Shown: positions 25,734 through 37,405, numbered from the stretch's first letter. The stretch: 64,000 bases of DNA from Dokdonella immobilis (GCF_900115085.1 NZ_FOVF01000026.1:1-64000), one strand, 5' to 3'. Numbers and translations: made by a program. The notes: generated from the letters alone by a model not told the origin.

Positions 25734-26606
25734 TCACCTCACTACCACGCTGCCCGCATCGGGCTTGCCACAGCGGACGAAATCGCCCGGGGCCATGCCG
25801 CTGAAATCCTGGAAGTCGCGGATCAGATGCGACTGGTCGTAGTAGCCGCAGCGGCCGGCCAGCTCGCCCCAGGGGATCCGGTCCCGACGCGAGAGCCAGT
25901 CGATCGCGGCGCGGAACCGGTGCACGCGGGCCAGCGCCTTCGGGGTGAGTCCGACTTCGAGCCGAAAGCGCCGGCTCAAATGGGCCCGGCTGACGCCGGC
26001 TTGCCGGGCCAGGTCTTCAATGCCGACGGACCCGCCTGAGGATTCGATCGCGGCCAACGTCCACTCGATCAAGGCGCTCGGCGCATAACGCGGCAGCAGG
26101 CGCGAAACCAGCCAGTCCTCGACCATCGAAAATCGCGCCGCCGGCTCCGGTGTCTCGAGCAGGCGCTCGCGCAGCCTCAGCACGCCATCGCCGAGCAGGT
26201 CGGCCAGCGGCAGTGTTTGTTCGGCGCTGTGCTCCGCATCCGCATGCAGCCAGGGACGCAAACCGTGGCCACGAAAGGCGACCCCAAGCAAGGCCGAGCC
26301 ACCCGGCGCCTCGGTGTCGATCGGCGTCTGATGCGGGCCGGAAAGCCAGATGCCGTCGAAGCCGACGCGGCGTTCAGGCGGACCGGCCACGATGCGGTAT
26401 TGGGTCGGGCCGAGATTGATCAGCAGGAAGCTGCCGCCGCCGGGCAGGATGCGATCGCGTGTGTAGTTGACCTGGCCCTGGCCATACCAGAGCTGGCTGA
26501 CGAAGGGAGCCAGTCGCGCGCACGGCCGGCACAGGTCCATGTGCCAGCGGCCGAGTGCGCTGTCCTGCACGAAGGAGCGGATGCGTGGGTGGCGATTACC
26601 GTCCAC
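25734..26606 (-). CDS. AraC-family transcriptional regulator
   Basis: The 290-residue protein has an N-terminal effector/cupin-like region (LPGGGSFLLINLGPTQYRI; SALLGVAFRGHGLRPWL) and a C-terminal double helix-turn-helix. IEDLARQAGVSRAHLSRRFRLEVGLTPKALARVHRFRAAI is the first and WGELAGRCGYYDQSHLIRDFQDFSGMAPGDFV the second. It has the layout of the DUF6597-containing AraC group. It lies downstream of a TonB-dependent receptor on the same strand, separated by a long hairpin, and may regulate it; this is inference. Confidence 0.92.
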   Translation of the reverse strand: MDGNRHPRIRSFVQDSALGRWHMDLCRPCARLAPFVSQLWYGQGQVNYTRDRILPGGGSFLLINLGPTQYRIVAGPPERRVGFDGIWLSGPHQTPIDTEAPGGSALLGVAFRGHGLRPWLHADAEHSAEQTLPLADLLGDGVLRLRERLLETPEPAARFSMVEDWLVSRLLPRYAPSALIEWTLAAIESSGGSVGIEDLARQAGVSRAHLSRRFRLEVGLTPKALARVHRFRAAIDWLSRRDRIPWGELAGRCGYYDQSHLIRDFQDFSGMAPGDFVRCGKPDAGSVVVR

Positions 26607-26680
26607 TGGGATTTCCGGGTTGGCGTGGCGACCAATGTAGCATCGCCGGTCTGGGCGCCGATCGCGGATTCCTCGAGCGG

Positions 26681-26709
26681 CCCGACCCGGCGCGATGCGC
26701 CGGGTCGGG
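26681..26709. terminator. Long GC-rich hairpin after receptor gene
   Basis: A perfect 13-bp stem CCCGACCCGGCGC/GCGCCGGGTCGGG with a 3-nt GAT loop lies 15 bp past the stop of the TonB-dependent receptor gene, before the AraC gene on the same strand. No T tract follows, so termination is likely but not certain. Confidence 0.6.
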
Positions 26710-26724
26710 TCGTTGCCGGTTGGA

Positions 26725-29265
26725 TCAGAACTTCATGCGCAGGGTCGCGCCATAGGTTCGCGGCGCGCCGATGAAGGCGTTCCACGAACCGGTCTGCAAT
26801 GGCGCATCGAAGCCGACCTGCTGGTAGGTCTCGTCGGTCAGGTTCTGCGCCCACAATTCGAACATCCAGCGGCCGTTGCGGCTGCCGATGCCGACCCGTG
26901 CATTGACCAGGGTGTAGGGGTCCTGCAGCTTCTCGGGATCGAGATCGGAACCGGTGTTGTACTCGGTCGTGTGCTTGGCCGAGAGGTTGAAGCGACCGAT
27001 CAGCGAATCGCTGAAACCCCATTCGTAGGTCACGGCGGCCGAGGTCTGCCACTTTGGCGCGAAGCCACCGCGATTGCCGGGCACCAGGACGAGCCCGGCG
27101 TCGGGCAGCGGATCGCTGCCGTAGCGCGAATCGAGGTAGGTCAGGCCGGCCTGCACCTGCAGGCCCTCGACTCCGGTCTGCCAGATCAGGTCCATGTCGA
27201 CGCCCTTGTTGGTCAGGCTTGGAATCGAGCGGACCACGTAGCTGGTGCCGAGGAAGCTGTTGAGCTGGAAGTCGGTGAACTTCGAATGGAACAGCGAGGC
27301 GTTGAACAGCAGGTTGCCGTCCATCAGTGTCGACTTCATGCCGAGCTCGTAGCTGTTGACGAATTCACCCGGGAACGAGGTGTCGTCGACTGGCGTGATG
27401 CCGGCGCCGTCCTCGCTGAACCCGGTCGCCGATTGCACGCGGTCGAGATTGAAGCCGCCGGCCTTGTAACCCCGCGCCGCCGAGAAGAACGTCATGAAAG
27501 ACTCGTTCCAGCGGTAGGAGGCCTTGAACGTACCGGACCATTCCGACTCGCTGCGGTCCTGCGAAGTGATGCGTCCATCGTGCAGCACGTTCGACCAGGG
27601 CAGGCACATGTAGCCGATCAGGGTCGGCACGACGCTGGCGATATAGGCCGCCGGAACACCGCGTGCCGCCAGCGCGGCGCCGACCTGGGTCGGATTGCTC
27701 AAGGCCGCGCCGCAGGCCGTGGAGCCGTTCGGATTGCTGTAGATCGAGTCGAGCGACTTGTCTTCGTTGGTGTAGCGCAGGCCCACGGTCAGGTCGAGCG
27801 CGTCGGTGGCATGGAAGGTCTCGTTGGTGAACAGGGCGAGGCTCTTCGCGTTCTGCTTGTAGCGGTCCAGCGAACCCTGGCCATTGAAGATCGTGCCGAA
27901 TGGCTGGCCAGCCGCCTCGGACAGGAACGCGGCCGGATTGGAAAGGTCGACCAGGCCGGCCGGGAACAGGCTGGCGACGTTGTTGATCAACGCGATCGAG
28001 AGGTAGGGTTCGTAGGCGGAGCCCATCGTCACCGATTCGTTGCGGTCGAGATCCTCGTCGCCGTAGTACAGGCCGAACATCCAGTCCATGCGCTGGGTCG
28101 CGCCGGTCAGGCGCAATTCCTGGCTGAAGGTGTCGAACTTGACCGAGCCGGCGTCGTCGGAACCGACCCGATAGAGGATGTCCGCGCCGCTGTAGTCGAT
28201 ATCGGTGCCGCTGAGGGCATCCCAGCCGCGCAACGAGGTGATCGAGGTCAGGGTCGCATCGCCGAGCCAGGAGGTCAGCCAGTTGACCTCGGCCGAGACA
28301 CCCTTGTCCTTGATGTCCTGGTTGGTGTCGCGGTTGGCAAAGGCCAGGCGCCGCTCGGGATCGGCCACGTCGATGACGCCGTTGCCACCGCTCAGGGCGT
28401 TGACGATGGCAGCGCTCGGTCCGCGGAACGTGGTCACGCCGACGCAACAGTTCTCGTCGCGATGGGTGTAGTCGGCGATGATGCGGACATCGACCCTGTC
28501 AGTCGGACGCAACATGAGCTGGCCGCGGACCGAGTCGAAATTCTGGTCGGAATCATCGTTGCGCGTGCGCGGACCGACACCGGTCTCGACGTCGGTGAAG
28601 CCATCACGCTCACGGGTCGCCGCGTAGATGCGGAACGCCGAGTTCTCGCCGATGCGATCGTTGTAGCTGGCCGAGAGGCCAACGGCGCCGTAGTTGCCGA
28701 CGGTCACCTCGGCTTCGGTGCTGCGTTCGTTGGTCGGCGCCTGGGTGACGATGTTGATCAGGCCGGCCGATGTGTTCTTGCCGAACACGGTGCCTTGCGG
28801 ACCCTTGAGGACCTCGATGCGTTCGAGCTGGCCGAGATCGCTGAAGCCGACGCCGGTACGCGGGCGATAGACGCCGTCGATGACCACGCCGACCGAGGAT
28901 TCGAGGCCCGGATTGTCGCCGACCGTGCCGACGCCACGGATGCGGGCCGTGGTCTGCGCCTCGTTGCCGGTGCTGGTGACATTGAGTCCCGGTACGAGGA
29001 TCTGCAGATCCTTGATGTCATGGATGCCGGCATCCTTGAGCAGTTGCTTGGGCACGACCTCCATGGTGATCGGAACGTCCTGCAGCGCTTCCTCGCGCTT
29101 CTGCGCGGTGACCACGGTTGCGCCGAGCGTGGCGATCGACTCACCGCCGTCCGGTGTCTGCGGCCCCGCCGCTTCGTCCTGCGCCAGCGCCGTCGCCGAC
29201 ATGCCGGCCAATGCCACACAGATCGACCACGCCAGTGCATGGCGCCCTGCCTTGATTCTGCTCAC
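26725..29265 (-). CDS. TonB-dependent outer-membrane receptor
   Basis: The 846-residue protein has a signal peptide (VALAGMSATALAQ), a TonB-box-like segment (GATVVTAQKREEALQDVPI) and a plug (VVPKQLLKDAGIHDIKDLQILVPGL; RIRGVGTVGDNPG; LERIEVLKGPQGTVFGKNTSAGLINIVT). The beta-barrel ends in a C-terminal Phe (TLRMKF). The VTAQKREE-x-LQDVP plug is the type found in receptors of sphingomonads and Xanthomonads for sterols, aromatics and other catabolic substrates. It sits at the head of the beta-oxidation island and is the likely uptake protein for its substrate. A perfect palindrome lies upstream in its promoter region. Confidence 0.94.
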   Translation of the reverse strand: MSRIKAGRHALAWSICVALAGMSATALAQDEAAGPQTPDGGESIATLGATVVTAQKREEALQDVPITMEVVPKQLLKDAGIHDIKDLQILVPGLNVTSTGNEAQTTARIRGVGTVGDNPGLESSVGVVIDGVYRPRTGVGFSDLGQLERIEVLKGPQGTVFGKNTSAGLINIVTQAPTNERSTEAEVTVGNYGAVGLSASYNDRIGENSAFRIYAATRERDGFTDVETGVGPRTRNDDSDQNFDSVRGQLMLRPTDRVDVRIIADYTHRDENCCVGVTTFRGPSAAIVNALSGGNGVIDVADPERRLAFANRDTNQDIKDKGVSAEVNWLTSWLGDATLTSITSLRGWDALSGTDIDYSGADILYRVGSDDAGSVKFDTFSQELRLTGATQRMDWMFGLYYGDEDLDRNESVTMGSAYEPYLSIALINNVASLFPAGLVDLSNPAAFLSEAAGQPFGTIFNGQGSLDRYKQNAKSLALFTNETFHATDALDLTVGLRYTNEDKSLDSIYSNPNGSTACGAALSNPTQVGAALAARGVPAAYIASVVPTLIGYMCLPWSNVLHDGRITSQDRSESEWSGTFKASYRWNESFMTFFSAARGYKAGGFNLDRVQSATGFSEDGAGITPVDDTSFPGEFVNSYELGMKSTLMDGNLLFNASLFHSKFTDFQLNSFLGTSYVVRSIPSLTNKGVDMDLIWQTGVEGLQVQAGLTYLDSRYGSDPLPDAGLVLVPGNRGGFAPKWQTSAAVTYEWGFSDSLIGRFNLSAKHTTEYNTGSDLDPEKLQDPYTLVNARVGIGSRNGRWMFELWAQNLTDETYQQVGFDAPLQTGSWNAFIGAPRTYGATLRMKF

Positions 29266-29600
29266 GATGTCACCCTCCCGGAGTGTTGATGTACGCCGCC
29301 ACCCGGGTCCCCGCGACCCGGATCTTGGCTGTCTTGAAACGATTGCCCTCTGATTTCTCCAGCCGGAACACTGTTCCGGACCCCGATTTGCCCGATGCCG
29401 TGGAAACTCGCGCTCGCAGCCGAAGCTACCACAGACCTTTTAACGAAAACGAAACTCCGAATGCGCGTCCATGCGCGCCGTCGATAGCGCCGAAAGCACC
29501 CGCTCCTGTCGTCGGCGTTGCTGCGATTCGTGCAGGCATTCGCCGCCTTGGAAGCCGTGACTGGCGAGGCGTCTGCGCATTGCGAATCGTGGCCTTGTCC
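29266..29600. other. Intergenic region between receptor gene and SDR operon
   Basis: This stretch lies upstream of the receptor gene and just past the last gene of the SDR/beta-oxidation run, both on the minus strand. It contains the receptor promoter and a perfect 17-bp palindrome (separate entry). I see no coding frame with an RBS and no clear terminator. Confidence 0.6.
29363..29379. promoter_or_regulatory. Perfect 17-bp palindrome, probable operator
   Basis: CCGGAACA-C-TGTTCCGG is a perfect 8+1+8 inverted repeat about 100 bp upstream of the TonB-dependent receptor start. Its symmetry and position suit a dimeric repressor or activator. It could belong to the nearby AraC gene, the IclR gene 14 kb away, or a regulator outside the window. 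Confidence 0.6.
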
Positions 29601-30509
29601 TCATCCACGCAAGGCCTCGATCATCGACTCGCGCAGGCCCGGCCGCGCGGCCAACGGGTCGGTCGGATTGCGCAATGCGACGATGTCGTCGGCGCGCTGG
29701 CGCACACCCTCCAGGGCCTGCGGATGCGAGGCGATGTAGAAACGTCCCTTGCGCACCGCTTCGAAGGTCATGCGCGCGACGTCCACGGCGGCGATTTTTC
29801 CCGAGTGGACTGCCTTGTCGATCATCGCCTGGGCGACGCGCTGCGAGCGCGTCAGTGGCGCGGCATTGTCGAGTTCGAGCGGCCGGTTGCGCTGCGAGGC
29901 ACTGATCCCGGTCGGTACGTAGAACGGACACAGCACCGAACACTGGACCTGCCCGGTGACCAGGTCGAGATCGTGGTACAGGGTCTCCGACAGTGACACG
30001 ACGGCGTGTTTCGAGACGTTGTAGACGCCGCTCGCCGGCGGATTGACGAGGCCGGCCATCGACGCTGTATTGACGACGTGGGCCCGATAGGAGGGGTCAC
30101 GCGCGGCCGCCGCGAGCATGCCCGGCACGAAGGCGCGCAGGCCGTGGATCACGCCCCAGAGGTTGACCCCGAGCGTCCACTGCCAGTCGGCGACGCTGTT
30201 TTCCCAGATCAATCCTGCAGTACCGACCCCGGCATTGTTGAAGAGCAGATGTATGTCGCCGAATTCGGCCGCGGCTGCCTCGGCCAGCGCATCGACCTGG
30301 CTGCCATCGGCAACGTCGAGCACGCGGGCCAGCACGGGTGTCCCCTTCGCTTCGAGTTCGCTGCGGATCGCCTGCAGGGCATCGGTCTGCACGTCGGCCA
30401 GGACCAGGGCCATGCCGAGTTCGGAGCCAAGACGAGCGAACTCGCGGCCGAAGCCCGAGCCGGCGCCGGTGATGACAGCGACCTTGCCCTTGAAATCCTC
30501 GATGCTCAT
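29601..30509 (-). CDS. Short-chain dehydrogenase/reductase
   Basis: The 302-residue NAD(P)-dependent oxidoreductase has the cofactor motif TGAGSGFG near the N-terminus, NNAG, a catalytic Ser region (VNTASMAG), YNVSKHAV for Tyr/Lys, and a longer than usual C-terminus (about 50 residues beyond a typical 250-aa SDR). The start is the ATG (MSIEDFKGK) that overlaps the TGA of the upstream SDR gene (ATGA). It probably oxidises or reduces a hydroxy/keto intermediate of the same catabolic pathway. The substrate is unknown. Confidence 0.9.
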   Translation of the reverse strand: MSIEDFKGKVAVITGAGSGFGREFARLGSELGMALVLADVQTDALQAIRSELEAKGTPVLARVLDVADGSQVDALAEAAAAEFGDIHLLFNNAGVGTAGLIWENSVADWQWTLGVNLWGVIHGLRAFVPGMLAAAARDPSYRAHVVNTASMAGLVNPPASGVYNVSKHAVVSLSETLYHDLDLVTGQVQCSVLCPFYVPTGISASQRNRPLELDNAAPLTRSQRVAQAMIDKAVHSGKIAAVDVARMTFEAVRKGRFYIASHPQALEGVRQRADDIVALRNPTDPLAARPGLRESMIEALRG

Positions 30510-31288
30510 ACCGCCGACACCCCGCCGTCGACGGCGAGGATCTGGCCGGTGATGTGCTTGCCGGCCTCCGAGGCGAACAGCAGGGTCGCGCCCTTCAGGT
30601 CTTCTTCGTCGCCAAAGCGCTGCAGGGGCGCGAAGGCCTTGAGGGTGTCCTCGCCGACGCTCGCAATCAGTCCCTGCGACATTTTGGTCGGGAAGAAACC
30701 GGGCGCGAGCGCATTGACGGTGATCCCGTAAGGCCCCCATTCGCCGGCCAGGGTGCGGGTGAAATTGACCACGGCGCCCTTGCTCGTGTTGTAGGCGATC
30801 GTCTTCATCGCGCCGGGCGGATTGCCGCGCAGGCCCGCTATCGAGGCGATGTTGATGATGCGCCCGCGTTGGCGCGGAATCATCGAACGCTTGGCGATCT
30901 GCTGGGTCAGCAGGAACAGGCCGCGCATATTGAGGTTGAAGACCTTGTCCCAGGCTTCGGTCGGGTAGTCCTCGGCCGGCGCGCCCCAGCTCGCCCCGGC
31001 ATTGTTGACGAGGATGTCGACGTGGCCGAGCTTGTCCATGGCGGCATCGGCCAGCGCAGCGATCGACTCGTCCCTGCCGCCATCGGCCGCGACCCAGTCG
31101 ACGGCAATGCCGCGCGCCTGCAGATGGGCCTGGGCCTTTTCAAGTTCCTCGGACTTGCGTGCAGAAATGACCAGGCGCGCGCCATAGTCGCCGAGCGCCT
31201 CGGCCATCTGCAGGCCGAGTCCGCGCGAGCCGCCGGTGATCAGGGCCGTGCGTCCATCGAGGTCGAAGAGATTGCGTGTTGCGCTCAT
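30506..31288 (-). CDS. Short-chain dehydrogenase/reductase, FabG-like
   Basis: The 260-residue protein is a classical SDR: TGGSRGLG for NAD(P) binding, NNAGASWG, INIASIAG, and the catalytic YNTSKGAVVNFTR. It also has PGFFPTKM and the C-terminal ITGQILAVDGGVSAV. It resembles 3-oxoacyl reductases and hydroxyacyl dehydrogenases. It is coupled by a 4-base overlap to a second SDR downstream and follows an acyl-CoA dehydrogenase pair, so a role in oxidising a beta-hydroxy or ring hydroxyl group of a CoA-bound substrate is likely but inferred. Confidence 0.92.
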   Translation of the reverse strand: MSATRNLFDLDGRTALITGGSRGLGLQMAEALGDYGARLVISARKSEELEKAQAHLQARGIAVDWVAADGGRDESIAALADAAMDKLGHVDILVNNAGASWGAPAEDYPTEAWDKVFNLNMRGLFLLTQQIAKRSMIPRQRGRIINIASIAGLRGNPPGAMKTIAYNTSKGAVVNFTRTLAGEWGPYGITVNALAPGFFPTKMSQGLIASVGEDTLKAFAPLQRFGDEEDLKGATLLFASEAGKHITGQILAVDGGVSAV

Positions 31289-31330
31289 GGCGGTTGTTCC
31301 TCGTTCGGGTTCGGTGGTGTGCGCGTGCGT

Positions 31331-32449
31331 TCAGGCCGCGCGCAGGCGCTGCCGGCAGTCGGCGAGATGCGCGTCGGTGCTGCCGAAGCGCAGCTCGAAA
31401 GCAAGCAGGCGCTTGAAGCAGTGGCTGACGTCGAGTTCGTCGGTCATGCCCATGCCGCCGTGCAACTGCACGGCCTGCTGGCCGATGAAGCGTGCCGCCT
31501 TGCCGATCAGCACCTTGGCCCCGGAGACCGCGGCGCGCCGCGCGACCGGGTCGGCATCGCGACAGTGCGAGGTGGCCAGGTAGACCATCGAGCGCGCCTG
31601 TTCGAGCTGGATCAGCATGTCGGCCATGCGGTGCTGCAGGGCCTGGAAGCTGCCGATCGGCACGCCGAACTGCTTGCGCGAGCGGCTGTATTCGATGGTC
31701 GCCTTGAGGATGCGCTCGAGCGCACCGAAGGCGTCGGCGCAGAGCGCGGCGATGCCGTTGTCGATGACTTCGGCGAGGGCCGCGGTGACGTCGGCGCCGA
31801 GGCGCGCATCGGCGCCAACCTCGACGTTCTCGAGTTCGATGTCAGCGGCGCGCTGGCCGTCGACCGTGCGCAGCGGGTGGCGGGTGAGGCCCTGGGTATC
31901 GCCAGGCACGGCGAACAGGCCGATGCCCTGATCGTCGCGCGCCGTGACCAGCAGCATATCGGCCATCGGCGCGTGATAGACCACGCTTTTCGCCCCGCTC
32001 AGGATCCAGCCTTCTCCGCTGCGTGTTGCGCGCGTGGTGATCGTGTCGATGGCGATGCCCGATTGCGCTTCTTCGTGGGCGAGCACGGCGATGCGTTCGC
32101 CGCTGGCCAGCGCCGGCAGCCAGCGCGCACGTTGCGCGTCGGAGCCGCAGCGCACGATCGCATCGGTGGCGATGATCGCGCTCGACAGGAACGGTTCAAG
32201 CAGCAGGCCGTGGCCGGTCGCCTGGGCAACCAGCATGACCCCGACCGGGCCGGCGCCGATGCCGCCGTCGACTTCCGGAATGTCGACCGCGAGCAGGCCC
32301 AGTTCGGCCAGCTGCGACCAGATCTCGCGCGACCATCCGGCCTCCGATTCGAGCAGCTTGTGGCGCTGCTCGAAGCCGTAGGCGCTGGCCAGGAAGCGCT
32401 GCGTCGTGTCGAGCAGCATCTGTTGTTCGTCGTTGAATGAGAAGTCCAT
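31331..32449 (-). CDS. Acyl-CoA dehydrogenase, subunit-like partner
   Basis: The 372-residue FAD-dependent dehydrogenase has the usual N-terminal helical, middle beta and C-terminal helical domains (RKQFGVPIGSFQALQHRMADM; QLHGGMGMTDELDVSHCFKRL). It lies 12 bp downstream of a second acyl-CoA dehydrogenase of complementary type. Adjacent pairs of this size often form alpha2-beta2 heterotetramers in steroid side-chain degradation, with one subunit lacking the catalytic Glu. I could not place a catalytic Glu with confidence in this one. Alternatively it is an independent enzyme. Confidence 0.88.
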   Translation of the reverse strand: MDFSFNDEQQMLLDTTQRFLASAYGFEQRHKLLESEAGWSREIWSQLAELGLLAVDIPEVDGGIGAGPVGVMLVAQATGHGLLLEPFLSSAIIATDAIVRCGSDAQRARWLPALASGERIAVLAHEEAQSGIAIDTITTRATRSGEGWILSGAKSVVYHAPMADMLLVTARDDQGIGLFAVPGDTQGLTRHPLRTVDGQRAADIELENVEVGADARLGADVTAALAEVIDNGIAALCADAFGALERILKATIEYSRSRKQFGVPIGSFQALQHRMADMLIQLEQARSMVYLATSHCRDADPVARRAAVSGAKVLIGKAARFIGQQAVQLHGGMGMTDELDVSHCFKRLLAFELRFGSTDAHLADCRQRLRAA

Positions 32450-32461
32450 GGAGGCTGCCTG

Positions 32462-33637
<1,176 letters not shown>

Positions 33638-33652
33638 AAGCGTTCTCTTGGT

Positions 33653-34132
33653 TCAGGAATTCGGGTTGGCGGGGTAATAGCGGGCCAGCATCTGCGCGAC
33701 GCAGGCCGGCTTGTCGCCGCTTTCGATTTCGATCGTTGCCGTCCAGTGCGCCTGCATGCCGCCGGCGACCGCATCGAGGCGTTCGAGGGCGAGCCGGCCG
33801 CGGATACGCGAACCGGCGATCACCGGCGCGGGCAGGCGCACGCGATCGAGCCCGTAGTTGACCGCCATCGCCACGCCATCGATCTGCAGGCTGCGCTCGA
33901 ACAGAACCGGCAGCAGCGACAGGATCAGGTAGCCATGCGCGATCGGCGCCCCGTACGGCGACTCGCGGCGGCAGCGTTCGGCATCGAGGTGGATCCACTG
34001 GTGGTCTTCGGTGACGTCGGCGAAGGCCTGGATGCGCGCCTGGTCGATGGTCAGCCAGTCGCTGACGGCGACCTCTTGGCCGACCAGGGCCTGCAGCGCC
34101 TCGAGATTCGCGATCCTGCGTGGTGTGCTCAT
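33653..34132 (-). CDS. MaoC-family enoyl-CoA hydratase
   Basis: The 159-residue hotdog-fold protein has the hydratase-2 catalytic segment ADVTEDHQWIHLDAERCRRESPYGAPIAHGYLILSLLP, with the Asp and His pair of R-specific hydratases. It would hydrate an enoyl-CoA made by the neighbouring dehydrogenases, giving an R-3-hydroxyacyl-CoA. I use the ATG of MSTPRRIANL; the frame is open further upstream only as a shadow of the neighbouring gene. It lies between the large acyl-CoA dehydrogenase and the paired dehydrogenases. Confidence 0.92.
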   Translation of the reverse strand: MSTPRRIANLEALQALVGQEVAVSDWLTIDQARIQAFADVTEDHQWIHLDAERCRRESPYGAPIAHGYLILSLLPVLFERSLQIDGVAMAVNYGLDRVRLPAPVIAGSRIRGRLALERLDAVAGGMQAHWTATIEIESGDKPACVAQMLARYYPANPNS

Positions 34133-34160
34133 GCTGGTATCCGTAGTTCCTGCATGGCCA

Positions 34161-35987
34161 TTAGAACCACGCGTCCTGCATGTCGAGCGTGGTCCGGTCG
34201 AGGCTGGCCAGCAGGTCGAGCTGGCTGTCGACCTTGGGCAGCTCCCAGGCGAAGAAGTAGCGTGCGGCCTGACGCTTGCCGTCGTAGAAATCTCCATTCC
34301 TGGCGCCTGCGGCGAGCGCCTGTTCGAGCCAGATCCAGGCGATCGCAATGTGGCCGAAGGCCTCGAGGTAGACACTGGCATTGGCCAGGGTCAGCTGTGC
34401 ATCGCCGGCGCGCCACAGTTGCGCGGTGACCTCGGCAAGGCGGGCCAGGCGCGCGTCGAGCGCCGCGGCGTATTCGTCGAGGCCCTTGGTCGTCCGCGCG
34501 CGCGCGATGCTGGCCCGGACCCGCCCGGCATAGAGGCGGAATGCGGCGCCGTCGTGCATGACCACCTTGCGCCCGAGCAGGTCGAGGGCCTGGATGCCGT
34601 GGGTGCCTTCGTGGATCGGATTGAGGCGGTTGTCGCGGTAGAACTGTTCGACCTTGTATTCGCGCGTGTAGCCGTAGCCGCCGTGGACCTGGATGGCCAG
34701 GTCGTTGGCCGCCAGGCACCACTGCGAAGGCCAGCTCTTGGCGATCGGGGTGAGGATGTCGAGCAGCAGGTTGAGGTCGGCATGCTTGGCCTCTTCGGCG
34801 CAGACTTCGGCCTCGTCGACCAGGCGTGCGCAGTACAGGTTGAAGGCGAGGCCGCCCTCGACGTAGGCCTTCTGCGCGAGCAGCATGCGGCGCACATCGG
34901 CGTGGTTGATGATCTTCGTCTGCGCGCTGGTAGGGTCCTTGCCCTTGGCGCCGAGCGGTCGCCCCTGCGGGCGGTTGCGCGCGTAGTCGAGCGCATGCAG
35001 GTAGCCGGTATAGCCGAGCGCGACGGCGCCGAGGCCGACGCCGATGCGCGCGTTGTTCATCATGTGGAACATGCAGGCCAGGCCCTGGTGTAGTCCGCCG
35101 ACCAGGTAGCCGATCGCGCCGGCCCGGCCCTCGGGCTGGTGGCGCGTGCCTTCGCCGAAGTTGAGCAGGCAGTTGACCGTGCCGCGATAGCCCATCTTGT
35201 GGTTGATCCCGGCCAGTTCGACGTCGTTGCGTTCGCCGAGGCTGCCGTCCTCGTTGACGAGGAACTTCGGTACCAGCAGCAGCGAGATGCCGCGCACGCC
35301 GGGGATCAGCTTGCCGTCCGCGCCGGGAACCTTGGCCAGGACCAGATGTACGATATTTTCGGACAGCTCGTGGTCGCCGCCCGAGATCCACATCTTGTTG
35401 CCGGTGACGCGAAAGCGCGGACCGAACGGCGAATCGCCGTCCGGTTCGGCACGCGTCGTGATGTCCGACAGCGAGGAACCGGCCTGCGGCTCCGACAGGC
35501 ACATCGTGCCGAAGAATCGGCCGGCCAGCTCGGGCTCGACGAAGGTCTTGATCAGGGCCGGACCGGCATGCGCGAGCAGCAGCTCGGCATTGCCGTGGGT
35601 CAGCATCGCGTAGGCCGTGGTGCCGACATTGGCCGCGTACAGGTAGGTCGTCGCCGCGGCCTCGACGACCTTGGGCAGTTGCATGCCACCACGCGCGTAG
35701 TCCTGGGCGGCGCTCATCAGGCCGGTCGATGCCAGCGCCCTCAGCGCGGTACCGACCTCGTCGATGAGGTGCACGCGCTCGCCGTCGAAGCGCGGTTCGT
35801 TGCGGTCGGATTTCTGGTAGTGCGGCGCGAACTGTTCTTCGGCCAGGCGCGCGGCCGTGTCGAGTACGGCGTCGAAGGTCTCGCGACCGTGATCGGCAAA
35901 GCGCGCGGCCGTCGTCAGCGACGCCACGTCGAGCCATTCATGGAGCAGGAATTCGAGATCCCGGCGCGAGAGCAGCAGTTCGGACAT
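34161..35987 (-). CDS. Acyl-CoA dehydrogenase with C-terminal extension
   Basis: The 608-residue protein has the core acyl-CoA dehydrogenase domains: FFGTMCLSEPQAGSSLSDITTRA, the WISGG strand, NARIGVGLGAVALGY and QVHGGYGYTREYKVEQFYRDNRLNPIHEGTHGIQALDLLGRK. It also has the roughly 120-residue helical C-terminal domain typical of the FadE/DUF-type 600-aa enzymes. I chose the ATG (MSELLLSRR) 4 bp after the thiolase stop, with GAGG upstream, rather than an earlier in-frame ATG inside the thiolase gene. It acts at the inner face of the membrane or in the cytosol, feeding electrons to ETF. Confidence 0.93.
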   Translation of the reverse strand: MSELLLSRRDLEFLLHEWLDVASLTTAARFADHGRETFDAVLDTAARLAEEQFAPHYQKSDRNEPRFDGERVHLIDEVGTALRALASTGLMSAAQDYARGGMQLPKVVEAAATTYLYAANVGTTAYAMLTHGNAELLLAHAGPALIKTFVEPELAGRFFGTMCLSEPQAGSSLSDITTRAEPDGDSPFGPRFRVTGNKMWISGGDHELSENIVHLVLAKVPGADGKLIPGVRGISLLLVPKFLVNEDGSLGERNDVELAGINHKMGYRGTVNCLLNFGEGTRHQPEGRAGAIGYLVGGLHQGLACMFHMMNNARIGVGLGAVALGYTGYLHALDYARNRPQGRPLGAKGKDPTSAQTKIINHADVRRMLLAQKAYVEGGLAFNLYCARLVDEAEVCAEEAKHADLNLLLDILTPIAKSWPSQWCLAANDLAIQVHGGYGYTREYKVEQFYRDNRLNPIHEGTHGIQALDLLGRKVVMHDGAAFRLYAGRVRASIARARTTKGLDEYAAALDARLARLAEVTAQLWRAGDAQLTLANASVYLEAFGHIAIAWIWLEQALAAGARNGDFYDGKRQAARYFFAWELPKVDSQLDLLASLDRTTLDMQDAWF

Positions 35988-35991
35988 GCGC

Positions 35992-37170
<1,179 letters not shown>

Positions 37171-37216
37171 GATGAACCTCGATTCTGTTGAGCGGTTGCG
37201 TCCGGTTTCGTTACTT

Positions 37217-37240
37217 CCTTCTCCCGCTGGCGGGAGAAGG
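37217..37240. repeat. CCTTCTCCCG hairpin, dispersed intergenic repeat
   Basis: A perfect 10-bp stem CCTTCTCCCG/CGGGAGAAGG with a CTGG loop is followed by TCCCGAAGGGGGATGAGGGT. I recall this CTTCTCCC-GGGAGAAG-GTCCC-GAAGGGGGATGAGGG pattern as a common intergenic repeat of Xanthomonads and relatives. It lies between two beta-oxidation genes transcribed the same way, where it could stabilise or separate mRNA segments. The rest of the gap (37171-37405) shows nothing else. Confidence 0.65.
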
Positions 37241-37405
37241 TCCCGAAGGGGGATGAGGGTGGGCTTTTCGCTAGGGTGTTGCGCCTTGCTCGCTTCGATG
37301 GACGTACTTCATGAGCCTGTCGGCGGTGTCTCCTGCCAACGGCAGCAGCGCTTCGAAGTTTCGCTCTCGACGCAGTGAAACCCGATTGGCCTCGTGGCGA
37401 TTGCA

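Noticed and set aside
26695-29289. Very long open frame antisense to the second TonB-dependent receptor
   Set aside because: It lacks an RBS and recognisable motifs, and its composition is that of a complementary shadow of a high-GC gene. The opposite strand encodes a complete receptor. The same applies to long antisense frames over cca, the hydratase/dehydrogenase and the giant surface protein.
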